DNA of 64,000 nucleotides from assembly GCF_025558485.1 (NCBI RefSeq), contig NZ_CP102930.1, forward strand, positions 992,001 through 1,056,000. Reading direction: 5' to 3'. Under the pieces are notes generated by a model. The model was not told the origin of the DNA and ran no database searches. It saw nothing but the letters and a program-made list of their open reading frames with translations. The position numbers and the translations under genes were made by a program. Positions 26,570 to 34,443 of this stretch are shown in pieces; within the stretch, counting starts at the first letter, position 1, and each line of letters begins with the position of its first letter. The stretch comes from Bdellovibrio bacteriovorus. GTDB lineage: Bacteria; Bdellovibrionota; Bdellovibrionia; Bdellovibrionales; Bdellovibrionaceae.

Positions 26570-28102
26570 ATGAGACGTAAAAATCTGATCGCAGGAAGCC
26601 TGTTAAGTGTGTTCCTGCTCAGTGGAACCATCGCCTGGGCCCAGGAAGAACTGGAAGCCGCACCAACTTCATCCACTTCGGGTGAAGAGGGTATTTATCG
26701 TTCCCGTAAATTCATCAATCTGACCCTTGGCATCGAGCAGGATGAGAAGCTTCCCCCTCTTCCTGAAGGCATCGAGTTCAAAGGCGACTTCCGTCGAATT
26801 GTGACAGCCTCTTACGCCAAAGATCTGAATATCATGCGCTTTACTCCAAAGAGTGAAGGCTTTGCAACCCTGACCATTCACGACAGACGAAATGGCAAGA
26901 TCGTCGCTGAATTCCGCATCGACGTGAAGAAAAGCAAGCTTGATAAAGTTGTTCGCGAAATGCGCGCCCTTCTGGGTGACATCGAAGGCATCAACATCAA
27001 GATCGTCAACAACCGCGTGGTGGTCGATGGTCAGATTCTTTTGCCAAAGGATCTGGCACGTATCTATAACGTCGTTCAGCAGTTCGGTGACCAGGCTTCC
27101 TCGCTGGTGACACTAAGTCCATTGGCGCAGAAGAAGATTGCGGAATTCATTGCCCGTGATATCAACAATCCGGAAATTGAAGTCCGTGCTGTTAACGAAA
27201 AGATCATTCTGCAAGGCTGGGCAAATTCAGACGAAGAGTCCAAACGTGCCGAGATCATTGCAAAAACCTATCTTCCTGACATCGTGATCGAAGCGGCAGA
27301 GGAAAAAGGTGTGATCAAAAAACGTAAGCCGGCCAATGATGGTGTGATCAACCTGATCCAGATCAAAGCAGCTCCGGCGGCGGCTCCGGCAAAAATGATC
27401 CAGCTGGTGGTTCACTATGTGGAACTGAACAAGGATTATTCCAAGGCCTTCAAATTCCAGTTCACTCCGGAACTGGGTGACAATTCAACGATGACTTTCC
27501 AAACCGGTGGCGACACACCAGGTGGGGTTCTGAGTTCCATCACAGGAACAGTTTCCAACCTGCTGCCTAAGCTGAACTGGGCAAAACAGCATGGTCATGC
27601 CCGCGTGCTGGAAAGCACCAGCCTGATCGTGGAAGATGGCAAAAAGGGTGAAATCAAACAAATCACCAATCAGCCTTATCCGGTGATTGGCAAAGATGGC
27701 ACTCAAGGAACTGCCTTTGCGGAAGTGGGTATCGTCACATCCATCACACCAAGACTGATGGGTGAAAAATCCGGCAGTGTTGCCATGGAAATGGCTTTTA
27801 AGGTGTCCAGCCTTTTGGGTAACACGCCAAGTGGAGCTCCGATCACAAGTGCCAACGAAATGAATTCGGCCATCACGGTCCGTGATCGTCAAAGTGCCGC
27901 AGTCGGTGGTTTGATCCGCAACTCGACTTCCACAGGGTACAATCGTCCAGCGGGTCAGAAAAACCCGATCATCAGCTTGTACGCCTCTAAAGACTTCGTA
28001 AAACAACAGAGCCAGTTCGTGGTCTTTGTCACCCCGATCGTGAAAACTTCCGCGAGCGCTGGTTCCGAGCAAATTAAGAAGAAGTTCCGTTTACGCGATT
28101 AA
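26570..28102 (+). CDS. cpaC: Tad pilus secretin (CpaC/RcpA)
   Basis: Outer-membrane secretin channel through which the Flp pilus passes, 510 residues. Signal peptide to about residue 24, then the pilus secretin N-terminal domain (FINLTLGIEQDEKLPPLPEG), a BON-like region (INIKIVNNRVVVDGQILLPK), and the secretin core with VLESTSLIVEDGKKGEI, then the C-terminal VRDRQSAAVGGLIRNSTS block. GAAGTAAGGGGG lies upstream of the ATG. The last codons form one arm of an inverted repeat that reaches into the leader of the next gene. Confidence 0.92.
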   Translation: MRRKNLIAGSLLSVFLLSGTIAWAQEELEAAPTSSTSGEEGIYRSRKFINLTLGIEQDEKLPPLPEGIEFKGDFRRIVTASYAKDLNIMRFTPKSEGFATLTIHDRRNGKIVAEFRIDVKKSKLDKVVREMRALLGDIEGINIKIVNNRVVVDGQILLPKDLARIYNVVQQFGDQASSLVTLSPLAQKKIAEFIARDINNPEIEVRAVNEKIILQGWANSDEESKRAEIIAKTYLPDIVIEAAEEKGVIKKRKPANDGVINLIQIKAAPAAAPAKMIQLVVHYVELNKDYSKAFKFQFTPELGDNSTMTFQTGGDTPGGVLSSITGTVSNLLPKLNWAKQHGHARVLESTSLIVEDGKKGEIKQITNQPYPVIGKDGTQGTAFAEVGIVTSITPRLMGEKSGSVAMEMAFKVSSLLGNTPSGAPITSANEMNSAITVRDRQSAAVGGLIRNSTSTGYNRPAGQKNPIISLYASKDFVKQQSQFVVFVTPIVKTSASAGSEQIKKKFRLRD

Positions 28103-28151
28103 GGTCTCGTAAACGGACCTCCCGTTTCAGCCGATAGGAAAGCTGGAGGTC
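28087..28151 (+). promoter_or_regulatory. Candidate translational control leader before the TadZ-TadA gene
   Basis: Three mutually exclusive stems can be drawn. A: CCGTTTACG (28087-28095) with CGTAAACGG (28108-28116), 9 bp, spanning the secretin stop codon. B: AAACGG (28111-28116) with CCGTTT (28122-28127). C: GACCTCC (28116-28122) with GGAGGTC (28145-28151), which would hide the ribosome binding site of the next gene. Ribosomes finishing the secretin would melt stem A. The pairings are read directly; that they regulate is inference. Confidence 0.45.
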
Positions 28152-28155
28152 TGTT

Positions 28156-30381
28156 TTGGCTATCAATCCTAATTGCAATCTCATCGCAGTGGTGGGCGGT
28201 AAAGGCGGCGTCGGTAAATCCGTATTCGCAGCCAATTTCGCATGCACCATCATGAATGAACTCCGCAGCCAGGTTCTTTTAATTGATGCTGATGCCAAGA
28301 GCGTCGGCGATCAAAACGTGATCATGGGTCTGAAACCACAAAAGACTCTGAAAGAACTTGCCAGCTTCCAAGGTTCATTAAACTCCCAGCCAATGAACAC
28401 TCTTGTGACCATGCACCAATCCGGCCTGGCTTATTTGGGCGCTGTTCGCGGACCGGAAGAAAGCCTGAATATTTCTCCGGATCTGCTGGGAAAACTTCTG
28501 GATTTCTTTGGTCGCGCCTTTAAGTACGTCGTGGTTGACGTGGGCACGGATCTGGGGCCTGCACAAATGGCGGTCCTTCAGGAAGCCACCGCGATCATGA
28601 TCGTCACCACTCCTGAAGTTCTGGTTGTCACGCAAACCCAGCGTTTGGTGAACGAGCTTCTGTCGGCAACATTCCCCAAGGATATGTTCCAGCTCGTAAT
28701 TAACAAGGCCTCCCCAACAGGCTTGTCGCCACAAACCATTTCAAATCAGTTACAGCTTCCTTTCCTGGGAATCATTCCACAGGATGAGGCGACATCCATG
28801 ATGTCCCTGCAAAAGTACACACCCTTTGTGATTTCCTCCCCAAAAGCTCCGATCACGGCTGCTTACTATGATGTCGCCAGAAAATTAACTGGTGGCGTGC
28901 TGCAAAGACTTAAAACAACAGCCCGCCCAAAACCCACACCTCCTGCTGCTGCGGCAGCCGACGGCGGCGGCGCTTTGGCTGTACAAGGGATGGATTCCCG
29001 CACACTGCTTAAAATTCGCATCCATAATGAACTGATCCGCACAGTGGACCTGAAAAAACTTTTGGTCGATACCAAGCAGGATGAAAATAAAGAAAAAGAA
29101 GTTCGGGAAAAGACCAAGCGGGAAATCACTTTGATCGTGGATCGCGAAGCTCCGGACGTGTCCCGTGAAGAGCGCTCTAAGATCATCAAAGAGGTTCTGG
29201 AAGAGGCCCTGGGACTGGGTCCTTTGGAAGACCTTCTGGCAGACAGTGACGTCACCGAGATTATGGTGAACGGGTTTAAGAAAATCTTCGTGGAAAAAAG
29301 CGGCAAGGTTCAGCTAAGCCCTGTGACCTTCACCTCCAATGATCATTTGCGCCGTATTATCGAGCGTATCGTGACCCCACTGGGTCGTCAGATCAATGAC
29401 TCCACCCCTTACGTGGATGCCCGTCTTAAAGACGGTTCGCGTGTGAACGCCGTGATTGAGCCTTTGGCCATTGACGGTCCGGCACTGACAATTCGTAAAT
29501 TTAAAAAAGGCGGTATCACCGCTGATAAGTATATTTCCTATGGAAGTATCACCAAGAACATGATCGATTTCCTGCGTATTTGTGTGGAAAACGGTCTGAA
29601 TGTGGTGATCTCCGGCGGTACCGGTTCAGGTAAAACCTCTTTGCTGAACATGCTGTCCTCGTACATTCCGTCCAATGAACGCGTCATCACGGTCGAAGAT
29701 GCGGCCGAGCTGCAACTGCAACAGGAGCACGTTGTGCGTCTGGAAACCCGTCCGGCTTCCATGGAGGGCTCTAACGCCGTTCATATCCGTGACCTGATTA
29801 AAAATGCCCTGCGTATGCGTCCTGACCGTATCATCGTCGGTGAGTGCCGTGACGGCGCTGCGCTGGATATGTTGCAAGCCATGAACACCGGTCACGATGG
29901 TTCCATGACAACGACACACGCCAACTCGGCGCGTGAATGTATCGCACGTTTGGAAACACTGTGCCTGATGTCCGGTATGGATCTTCCTATCCGCGCCATC
30001 CGTGAACAGATCGCCGGCGCGGTAAATCTGATTGTGCAAATTTCCCGTTTGTCAGACGGTAGCCGTAAAATTCTAAGCATCACAGAAGTCGCAGGTATGC
30101 AGGGTGATATTGTAACTTTGGCGGAAATCTTCCGTTTCAAAGAAACCGGCTACGACAAAAACAGAAAAATTCAAGGTGTGTTCCAAGCCACGGGTACAAT
30201 TCCAAGCTTCATTCAAAAGCTGAGTGACAAAGGCGTTGTGATTCCCCGCGAGATCTTTGCCAATGATCCAAATGCGGGTAACCCTGCGGCGGCAGGAGCC
30301 CCTGCGCAAAACAAACCACCAATCCCGGCGGCCATGGCACCAAAAATGCCCGGTATCGCTCCGGTGAAAAAGTCAGGATAG
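28156..30381 (+). CDS. TadZ-TadA fusion: ParA/MinD-like localisation domain plus pilus assembly ATPase
   Basis: 741-residue protein joining two normally separate Tad proteins. Residues 1-265 are a MinD/ParA-like ATPase with deviant Walker [10 protein letters not shown] and [12 protein letters not shown], equivalent to TadZ/CpaE, which places the pilus machine at the pole. A Pro/Ala/Gly linker (about 266-285) leads to a complete TadA/CpaF secretion ATPase: N-terminal region, Walker A GGTGSGKT near 486-493, Walker [12 protein letters not shown] near 560, and [10 protein letters not shown]. The start is TTG, supported by GGAGG six bases before it. The frame is continuous with no sign of an assembly join. 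Powers Flp pilus extension. Confidence 0.9.
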   Translation: MAINPNCNLIAVVGGKGGVGKSVFAANFACTIMNELRSQVLLIDADAKSVGDQNVIMGLKPQKTLKELASFQGSLNSQPMNTLVTMHQSGLAYLGAVRGPEESLNISPDLLGKLLDFFGRAFKYVVVDVGTDLGPAQMAVLQEATAIMIVTTPEVLVVTQTQRLVNELLSATFPKDMFQLVINKASPTGLSPQTISNQLQLPFLGIIPQDEATSMMSLQKYTPFVISSPKAPITAAYYDVARKLTGGVLQRLKTTARPKPTPPAAAAADGGGALAVQGMDSRTLLKIRIHNELIRTVDLKKLLVDTKQDENKEKEVREKTKREITLIVDREAPDVSREERSKIIKEVLEEALGLGPLEDLLADSDVTEIMVNGFKKIFVEKSGKVQLSPVTFTSNDHLRRIIERIVTPLGRQINDSTPYVDARLKDGSRVNAVIEPLAIDGPALTIRKFKKGGITADKYISYGSITKNMIDFLRICVENGLNVVISGGTGSGKTSLLNMLSSYIPSNERVITVEDAAELQLQQEHVVRLETRPASMEGSNAVHIRDLIKNALRMRPDRIIVGECRDGAALDMLQAMNTGHDGSMTTTHANSARECIARLETLCLMSGMDLPIRAIREQIAGAVNLIVQISRLSDGSRKILSITEVAGMQGDIVTLAEIFRFKETGYDKNRKIQGVFQATGTIPSFIQKLSDKGVVIPREIFANDPNAGNPAAAGAPAQNKPPIPAAMAPKMPGIAPVKKSG

Positions 30382-30384
30382 ATT

Positions 30385-31260
30385 ATGAGCTTCCTGTTTA
30401 ACGAATGGATCATGATTCCTCTGTTTGGCCTTTGCGTTTTCGTCATTGTGATCGCCTGGGCGGATAAGGCCATCGCGTGGTTGCACAAGCGCAGTCTTGG
30501 ACAACGTGATGAAGTCATGCGTCTGCTTCGTATCATGGGCATGGATGTTGACGAAAAGAAAGTCACCATCCTGATCCTGATGATGAGCTTCGGTCTGGGG
30601 GCCTTGGCTTTTCTGATCTTCTGGCCCAATGTTCTTATGGGATTTGTCTTCGGTGCTTCGATCACAGTGGCTGGCTGGCAGCTTCCGCTACTGCTGGTTC
30701 GTTTGATCTATGAAAAACGCTGCGGCAAATTTGTTGATCAGATGGTGGATGGACTGACAATCATGGCCAACGGGATCAAAGCCGGCTCCAATCCACAGGA
30801 ATCCATGAAACGTGTGGTAGAAATCATGGGAAATCCCATGAGTCAGGAATTTGCTCAGGTCCTGTATCAGATGCAAGTTGGTGACAGCTTTGAAAGCGCA
30901 CTGAATGACCTGGGAAATCGCATTCCCCGTCCGGATGTGCAGATGTTTGTAACTTCCATCAATATCCTGAAAGAGACCGGTGGTAATCTGGCAGAAACAT
31001 TCCAGACCATCGTACTGGTTGTGCGTGAAAGACAAAAGGTCGAGAAAAAAATTCAGGCTCTGACAGCACAAGGCCTCATGCAGGGGATTATCGTCACGCT
31101 GATTCCATTTATCCTGATGGTTGTCTTCTCGATCATTGATCCCACCTTCATCAAGCCCATGTTTAGCACAACCTTAGGTCTAGTGTTGCTTGTGGCAATG
31201 CTTGGTCTGCAAATTATCGGTGGCGTGCTTATTAAAAAGCTTGTTACCATTAAAGTGTAG
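30385..31260 (+). CDS. tadB: Tad pilus inner-membrane platform protein TadB
   Basis: 291-residue GspF/T2SF-type membrane platform protein. Two N-terminal helices, a cytoplasmic T2SF domain (QMVDGLTIMANGIKAGSNPQ to ILKETGGNLAETFQTIV), and two C-terminal helices. It begins 3 bases after the TadZ-TadA stop. Tad loci usually encode a second paralog, TadC; none follows here, and the next gene is the RHS-repeat protein. Either one platform protein suffices or TadC is elsewhere. Confidence 0.88.
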   Translation: MSFLFNEWIMIPLFGLCVFVIVIAWADKAIAWLHKRSLGQRDEVMRLLRIMGMDVDEKKVTILILMMSFGLGALAFLIFWPNVLMGFVFGASITVAGWQLPLLLVRLIYEKRCGKFVDQMVDGLTIMANGIKAGSNPQESMKRVVEIMGNPMSQEFAQVLYQMQVGDSFESALNDLGNRIPRPDVQMFVTSINILKETGGNLAETFQTIVLVVRERQKVEKKIQALTAQGLMQGIIVTLIPFILMVVFSIIDPTFIKPMFSTTLGLVLLVAMLGLQIIGGVLIKKLVTIKV

Positions 31261-31290
31261 TTTGTCAGCTTCAAGGAAGAGGTATCGATA

Positions 31291-32943
31291 ATGAAGAAAG
31301 TATTCTTGGCGTTCGCCTTTCTTTTTTCAGCACAGGCGTACGCGCTTGTTGACATGAAAAATGCCAACTACTCAAACACCTGGATTGATATGGATGTTCC
31401 AGGCAGTGGGTATGATCTGAAAATCGTTCGCACTTACAACAGCCGCTCTCTTTTCAATGGTATGTTCGGCTTCGGTTGGTGCTCTGATTTTGAAACAGCG
31501 ATGGAAATCACCGCTGAAGGCAATATCAAAGTCAAAGAATGCGGTGGTGGTTTGGAAGTGACCTTCTCTCCTCGAGAAATCACCCGCAAGGAAGTGGACG
31601 GCACAATCAATCAGATCATCGGCAAAATGAAGGCGGAAAAGAAAGTCGGCTTAACAGAAGCCGCTATCACAAGCCTGAAAGCCCAGCTTTTAGAGGACGA
31701 CAGCCTTCGTTCTGAATACGCCAACCACTACAAAATCACTGTGCCGGTGAAAGAAGGAACCAAGTTCTACGCTAACGGCCGCGAGGTTGAGCACTTCATC
31801 TTCAATAAGACCTACTATACACGAAATCTTCCCGATGGCAGCGCCCAGCGCTTCAACCCTCAGGGCAAGATGACTCATATCTACGACAAGAATAACAACT
31901 TCCTGAAGTTTGATTACGACAAGGACACCATTGCCACCATTCAGGACAACAATGGCCGCCGTCTGAACTTCAAATACTTCCAGAACAAAAAGGTAAAATC
32001 CATCACAGGCCCCAACGGACTGATGGCAGAATACAAGTTCGCAAATCTGGATGATCTGGCTTCTGTTAAGAATGCCTGGTTGAAAACATACACTTACGAC
32101 TACGATGAGCTTCACAATCTAACCAAAGCTTCATGGCCGGATAAAACATTTGTCGCTATCAAATACGACAAAAAGAATGACTGGGTTGTGGCTTTTGCGG
32201 ACCGGGACAAGTGTATCGAGTCCTACAGCTATGAATTTTCGCAAAATGACCCAAAAAATCACTACTGGTCCACAGTTAAAAAGACCTGTGGCAAAGAAGT
32301 GGTTGCAGATAACAAGTATGAATTCTGGCACCAGCAGCGTCCTGACGGACAGTACTTCCTGCAACGTGTGATGACCACTGTCAGCGGCAACGTCACAGAT
32401 ATCACTTATCATGAAGTCTTCGGCAAACCGGTTTCCATTCGTCGTAATGCGGATCGTATTTCTTACGAATACTATTCTGACGGATTGGTGAAGGTAAAAG
32501 CTGCTCCGAATGTTAAAATGGCATTTGAGTATGATCCCAAGTTTAAAAAAGTCAGCTCTGTAACCAGTACGTATTTTAATGAGAAAGGTGCCAAAGCTGC
32601 GGTTAAGGCCACTCAGTTCAAATACGATGGCAAAGGGAATCTAAACTATGCCCAGAACACTGACGGGCAGAAGATCAACATGACCTACGATGCCCGCGGC
32701 CGCATTGCAACTATTACAGATCAGGCCAAGAAGGTCGTTAAAATCGAGTACGAGGAACGTTACGGAAAACCTTCCGTAGTTACCCGTCCCGGTTTGGGAA
32801 CTATTGTGGTAAGCTATAAACAGAACGGTGAGATCAACAAAGTTGACAGTAAAGAGGGGCCGTCTGTGGCAATGCAAGTTGCCAGTACCTTTAATAACCT
32901 CTTGGACATTATTGCCCCCGCAACAGCGGAACTGTATCTCTAA
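31291..32943 (+). CDS. Secreted RHS/YD-repeat protein (Bd0109-like, hit locus)
   Basis: 550 residues with a signal peptide (MKKVFLAFAFLFSAQAYA). The N-terminal domain resembles the DUF6531-type start of RHS proteins: LKIVRTYNSRSLFNGMFGFG, then WCSDFE. YD-type repeats follow (e.g. KFDYDKDTIATIQDNNGRRL, MTYDARGRIATITDQAKK). There is no polymorphic C-terminal toxin; the protein ends soon after the last repeat. Position between TadB and the small hit protein matches Bd0109 of B. bacteriovorus, reported to work with Bd0108 in signalling tied to type IV pilus state and prey-independent growth. Orthology is from context and general resemblance. Confidence 0.75.
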   Translation: MKKVFLAFAFLFSAQAYALVDMKNANYSNTWIDMDVPGSGYDLKIVRTYNSRSLFNGMFGFGWCSDFETAMEITAEGNIKVKECGGGLEVTFSPREITRKEVDGTINQIIGKMKAEKKVGLTEAAITSLKAQLLEDDSLRSEYANHYKITVPVKEGTKFYANGREVEHFIFNKTYYTRNLPDGSAQRFNPQGKMTHIYDKNNNFLKFDYDKDTIATIQDNNGRRLNFKYFQNKKVKSITGPNGLMAEYKFANLDDLASVKNAWLKTYTYDYDELHNLTKASWPDKTFVAIKYDKKNDWVVAFADRDKCIESYSYEFSQNDPKNHYWSTVKKTCGKEVVADNKYEFWHQQRPDGQYFLQRVMTTVSGNVTDITYHEVFGKPVSIRRNADRISYEYYSDGLVKVKAAPNVKMAFEYDPKFKKVSSVTSTYFNEKGAKAAVKATQFKYDGKGNLNYAQNTDGQKINMTYDARGRIATITDQAKKVVKIEYEERYGKPSVVTRPGLGTIVVSYKQNGEINKVDSKEGPSVAMQVASTFNNLLDIIAPATAELYL

Positions 32944-32958
32944 GGAGAAGGTGATTAT

Positions 32959-33285
32959 ATGAAAAGACTTTTGGTTCTTTCCATTATGCTGGCCCTGGGC
33001 TCCTCCTTTGTGGGTGCAACATCATTTGCTCAGGAAGATGACTCTAAACGCACTGTGAATCCGGGGGACGACCCAAATGAGGCCCGCTCCAGCGAAGCCA
33101 CAGAAAGCAGTGTCTCTGCCACCGGTATCTGCCGCGAATGTATTGCCCGCCGTTTTGGCGCTGGCGCTGGTTACGGCAGTCGTCCAATGGACAACACAAA
33201 TAGCAGAGTCAGCCCGTTCTCTGAAGGCAAAGGCAGCCCATCCACGGGTTCCGGCACGGAGTCCGGAGTTAAAGGGACCCGCTAA
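32959..33285 (+). CDS. Host-interaction (hit) locus protein, Bd0108-like
   Basis: Small exported protein of 108 residues: signal peptide (MKRLLVLSIMLALGSSFVGA), then a low-complexity Ser/Thr/Gly/Asp-rich chain with a Cys pair in TGICRECIARRFGAG. The C-terminus is GTESGVKGTR. Location directly after the RHS gene and the Tad operon matches Bd0108, mutations in which commonly permit host-independent growth of B. bacteriovorus. The predicted protein is disordered, with no enzyme motif. The terminator 34 bases downstream closes the whole Tad-hit transcript. Confidence 0.72.
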   Translation: MKRLLVLSIMLALGSSFVGATSFAQEDDSKRTVNPGDDPNEARSSEATESSVSATGICRECIARRFGAGAGYGSRPMDNTNSRVSPFSEGKGSPSTGSGTESGVKGTR

Positions 33286-33319
33286 TTTCTGTCTAGATTC
33301 TTAACACTCGCCTTACACA

Positions 33320-33354
33320 AAAGGGCTTTGGTCATCCAAAGCCCTTTCTTTTTG
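33320..33354 (+). terminator. Strong intrinsic terminator after the hit gene
   Basis: Perfect 12-bp stem AAAGGGCTTTGG / CCAAAGCCCTTT with a TCAT loop, followed by a T-rich run. It would end the rightward Tad-hit transcript. Confidence 0.9.
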
Positions 33355-33373
33355 CCCTGAAACCCGTCTATTT

Positions 33374-33412
33374 GTCTCACTCTGAGACGAAATCTCTGGC
33401 ACAAGCGATGCA
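33374..33412 (+). promoter_or_regulatory. Candidate sigma-54-type promoter with adjacent inverted repeat
   Basis: TGGCAC at 33397-33402 and ATGCA at 33408-33412 give the GG-N10-GC spacing of a -24/-12 promoter; one position of the -12 element departs from TTGCA. Directly upstream, GTCTCA-CTC-TGAGAC (33374-33388) is a perfect inverted repeat that could bind a regulator. The start site would lie about 55 bases before the 66-residue gene. Sequence match only. Confidence 0.45.
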
Positions 33413-33476
33413 ATAGCCTTCATTGAGCTGTTAATTAAGTATTTATAGCGAGAGCTATAGGTTCAAAGGAGTATTT

Positions 33477-33677
33477 ATGAAGAAAATCGTGAAAGCTACA
33501 ATCGCAGTTTCTTTGATGGTCTTTGCATCCGCTGCAATGGCAAATCCAAAGTGCTCTCACAGAGTTGCTTCTGCCACAAACGACCTTTTCAAAAACACCA
33601 ATCCAGTTCGCGTTGCAAAGGTTGCCAAAGCCAACACGAACTCTGGTAAAGAAACAGCGGTCCGCGGAACTCGCTAA
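33477..33677 (+). CDS. Small secreted protein sharing the hit-protein C-terminal motif
   Basis: 66 residues with a classical signal peptide (VKATIAVSLMVFASAAMA) and a mature part of about 43 residues, basic, with one Cys. It ends NSGKETAVRGTR; the hit protein ends GSGTESGVKGTR. The shared ending, G-x-E-[ST/A]-x-V-[KR]-G-T-R in outline, and the neighbouring position suggest that the two are recognised by the same partner or are remote paralogs. AAAGGAG precedes the ATG. It has its own candidate sigma-54 promoter and terminator. Function unknown. Confidence 0.72.
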   Translation: MKKIVKATIAVSLMVFASAAMANPKCSHRVASATNDLFKNTNPVRVAKVAKANTNSGKETAVRGTR

Positions 33678-33702
33678 GATTGCTGACTTGAATATGCCCC
33701 CT

Positions 33703-33760
33703 AGGGAGAGTGACTATCCCCCCTTACGGTCGCTCTCCCTTCCCCTTTTTTAAAAAAGGG
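33703..33760. terminator. Bidirectional terminator region between converging genes
   Basis: A stem of AGGGAGAGTGAC (33703-33714) with GTCGCTCTCCCT (33729-33740), containing one G-T pair, is followed by a T run. Next to it is a perfect 18-bp palindrome CCCTTTTTT/AAAAAAGGG (33743-33760). These would end the rightward small gene and the leftward gene at 33762-34022. Confidence 0.7.
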
Positions 33761-33761
33761 A

Positions 33762-34022
33762 CTAGCGGATTGCCTTTTCGTGTGCGCCTTCCTGGAAGCC
33801 GTCCACCGTGCTGGCAACGCCATCACCCAAACCTCTGCCTAAATTACGCAAAGCCATCGCTCCACCTGCCGCTGCACTTTGAATGTATTGAGAAACCGTT
33901 GAGCCTTGCAACCAGCGGAAAGTGTGTGACTCAACTGATGCGCCACCAACTTTAACCTGCATCAGCACAACCATCAACGATGTGAATGCCAGGCATTTAG
34001 TTACAAACTTAAGTTCTTCCAT
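33762..34022 (-). CDS. Small hydrophobic/Gly-rich protein, unknown
   Basis: 86 residues with an N-terminal hydrophobic segment (LAFTSLMVVLMQVKVGG) that could be a signal or anchor. A Gly/Ala-rich middle (AAAGGAMALRNLGRGLGDGV) follows. No family recognised. The ATG lies inside the last codons of the response regulator gene (14-base overlap), so the two are co-translated; it could be an envelope effector regulated with it. Confidence 0.6.
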   Translation of the reverse strand: MEELKFVTKCLAFTSLMVVLMQVKVGGASVESHTFRWLQGSTVSQYIQSAAAGGAMALRNLGRGLGDGVASTVDGFQEGAHEKAIR

Positions 34023-34401
34023 GAGTGGATTCTCCCAGATGCGGTAATACTTTTGAAATCTCTTGTAAAATTTGATCTTTGCTAAACGGCTTCACCAGAT
34101 AAGAATCAAAGCCAGCCTCAAAGGCCTTCTGCACAAGCTCTTCCTGATCAATTGTCGAACATCCGATAATCTTGATGGATGGATGAAGCTCCTTCAGAAT
34201 TTTCGCTGTCTCAATCCCGTTCCGAAGTGGCATGACCATATCCAGAAAAACCAGATCGGGCAGGGTTGATTGAACCAATGCCACGGCCTCATCTCCATTG
34301 GAGGCTTCGCCCACGCAAATGCCACCTTCAGAAACGACTATATTTTTTATAAGCTCTCGCAGAAATGCGGCATCATCAACAACAGCAAAACGTATCTTCA
34401 T
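34009..34401 (-). CDS. CheY-like single-domain response regulator
   Basis: 130-residue receiver domain with the full acidic pocket Asp9-Asp10, phosphorylation site Asp54 (LVFLDMVMP), Ser82/Thr83 and Lys104 (LVKPFS). No output domain, so it should act by protein contact as CheY does. No histidine kinase is encoded next to it. Overlaps the small hydrophobic protein gene downstream. Confidence 0.93.
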   Translation of the reverse strand: MKIRFAVVDDAAFLRELIKNIVVSEGGICVGEASNGDEAVALVQSTLPDLVFLDMVMPLRNGIETAKILKELHPSIKIIGCSTIDQEELVQKAFEAGFDSYLVKPFSKDQILQEISKVLPHLGESTHGRT

Positions 34402-34443
34402 GATGCCAGTATAAGATCTTGAACGGCTTTTGATGAGAGGATT

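Noticed and set aside
32959..33285. Direct repeats expected to flank the common 42-bp deletion in hit mutants
   Set aside because: I looked for a 10-base repeat about 42 bases apart in this gene and found only 5-6 base matches, so I do not claim it here.
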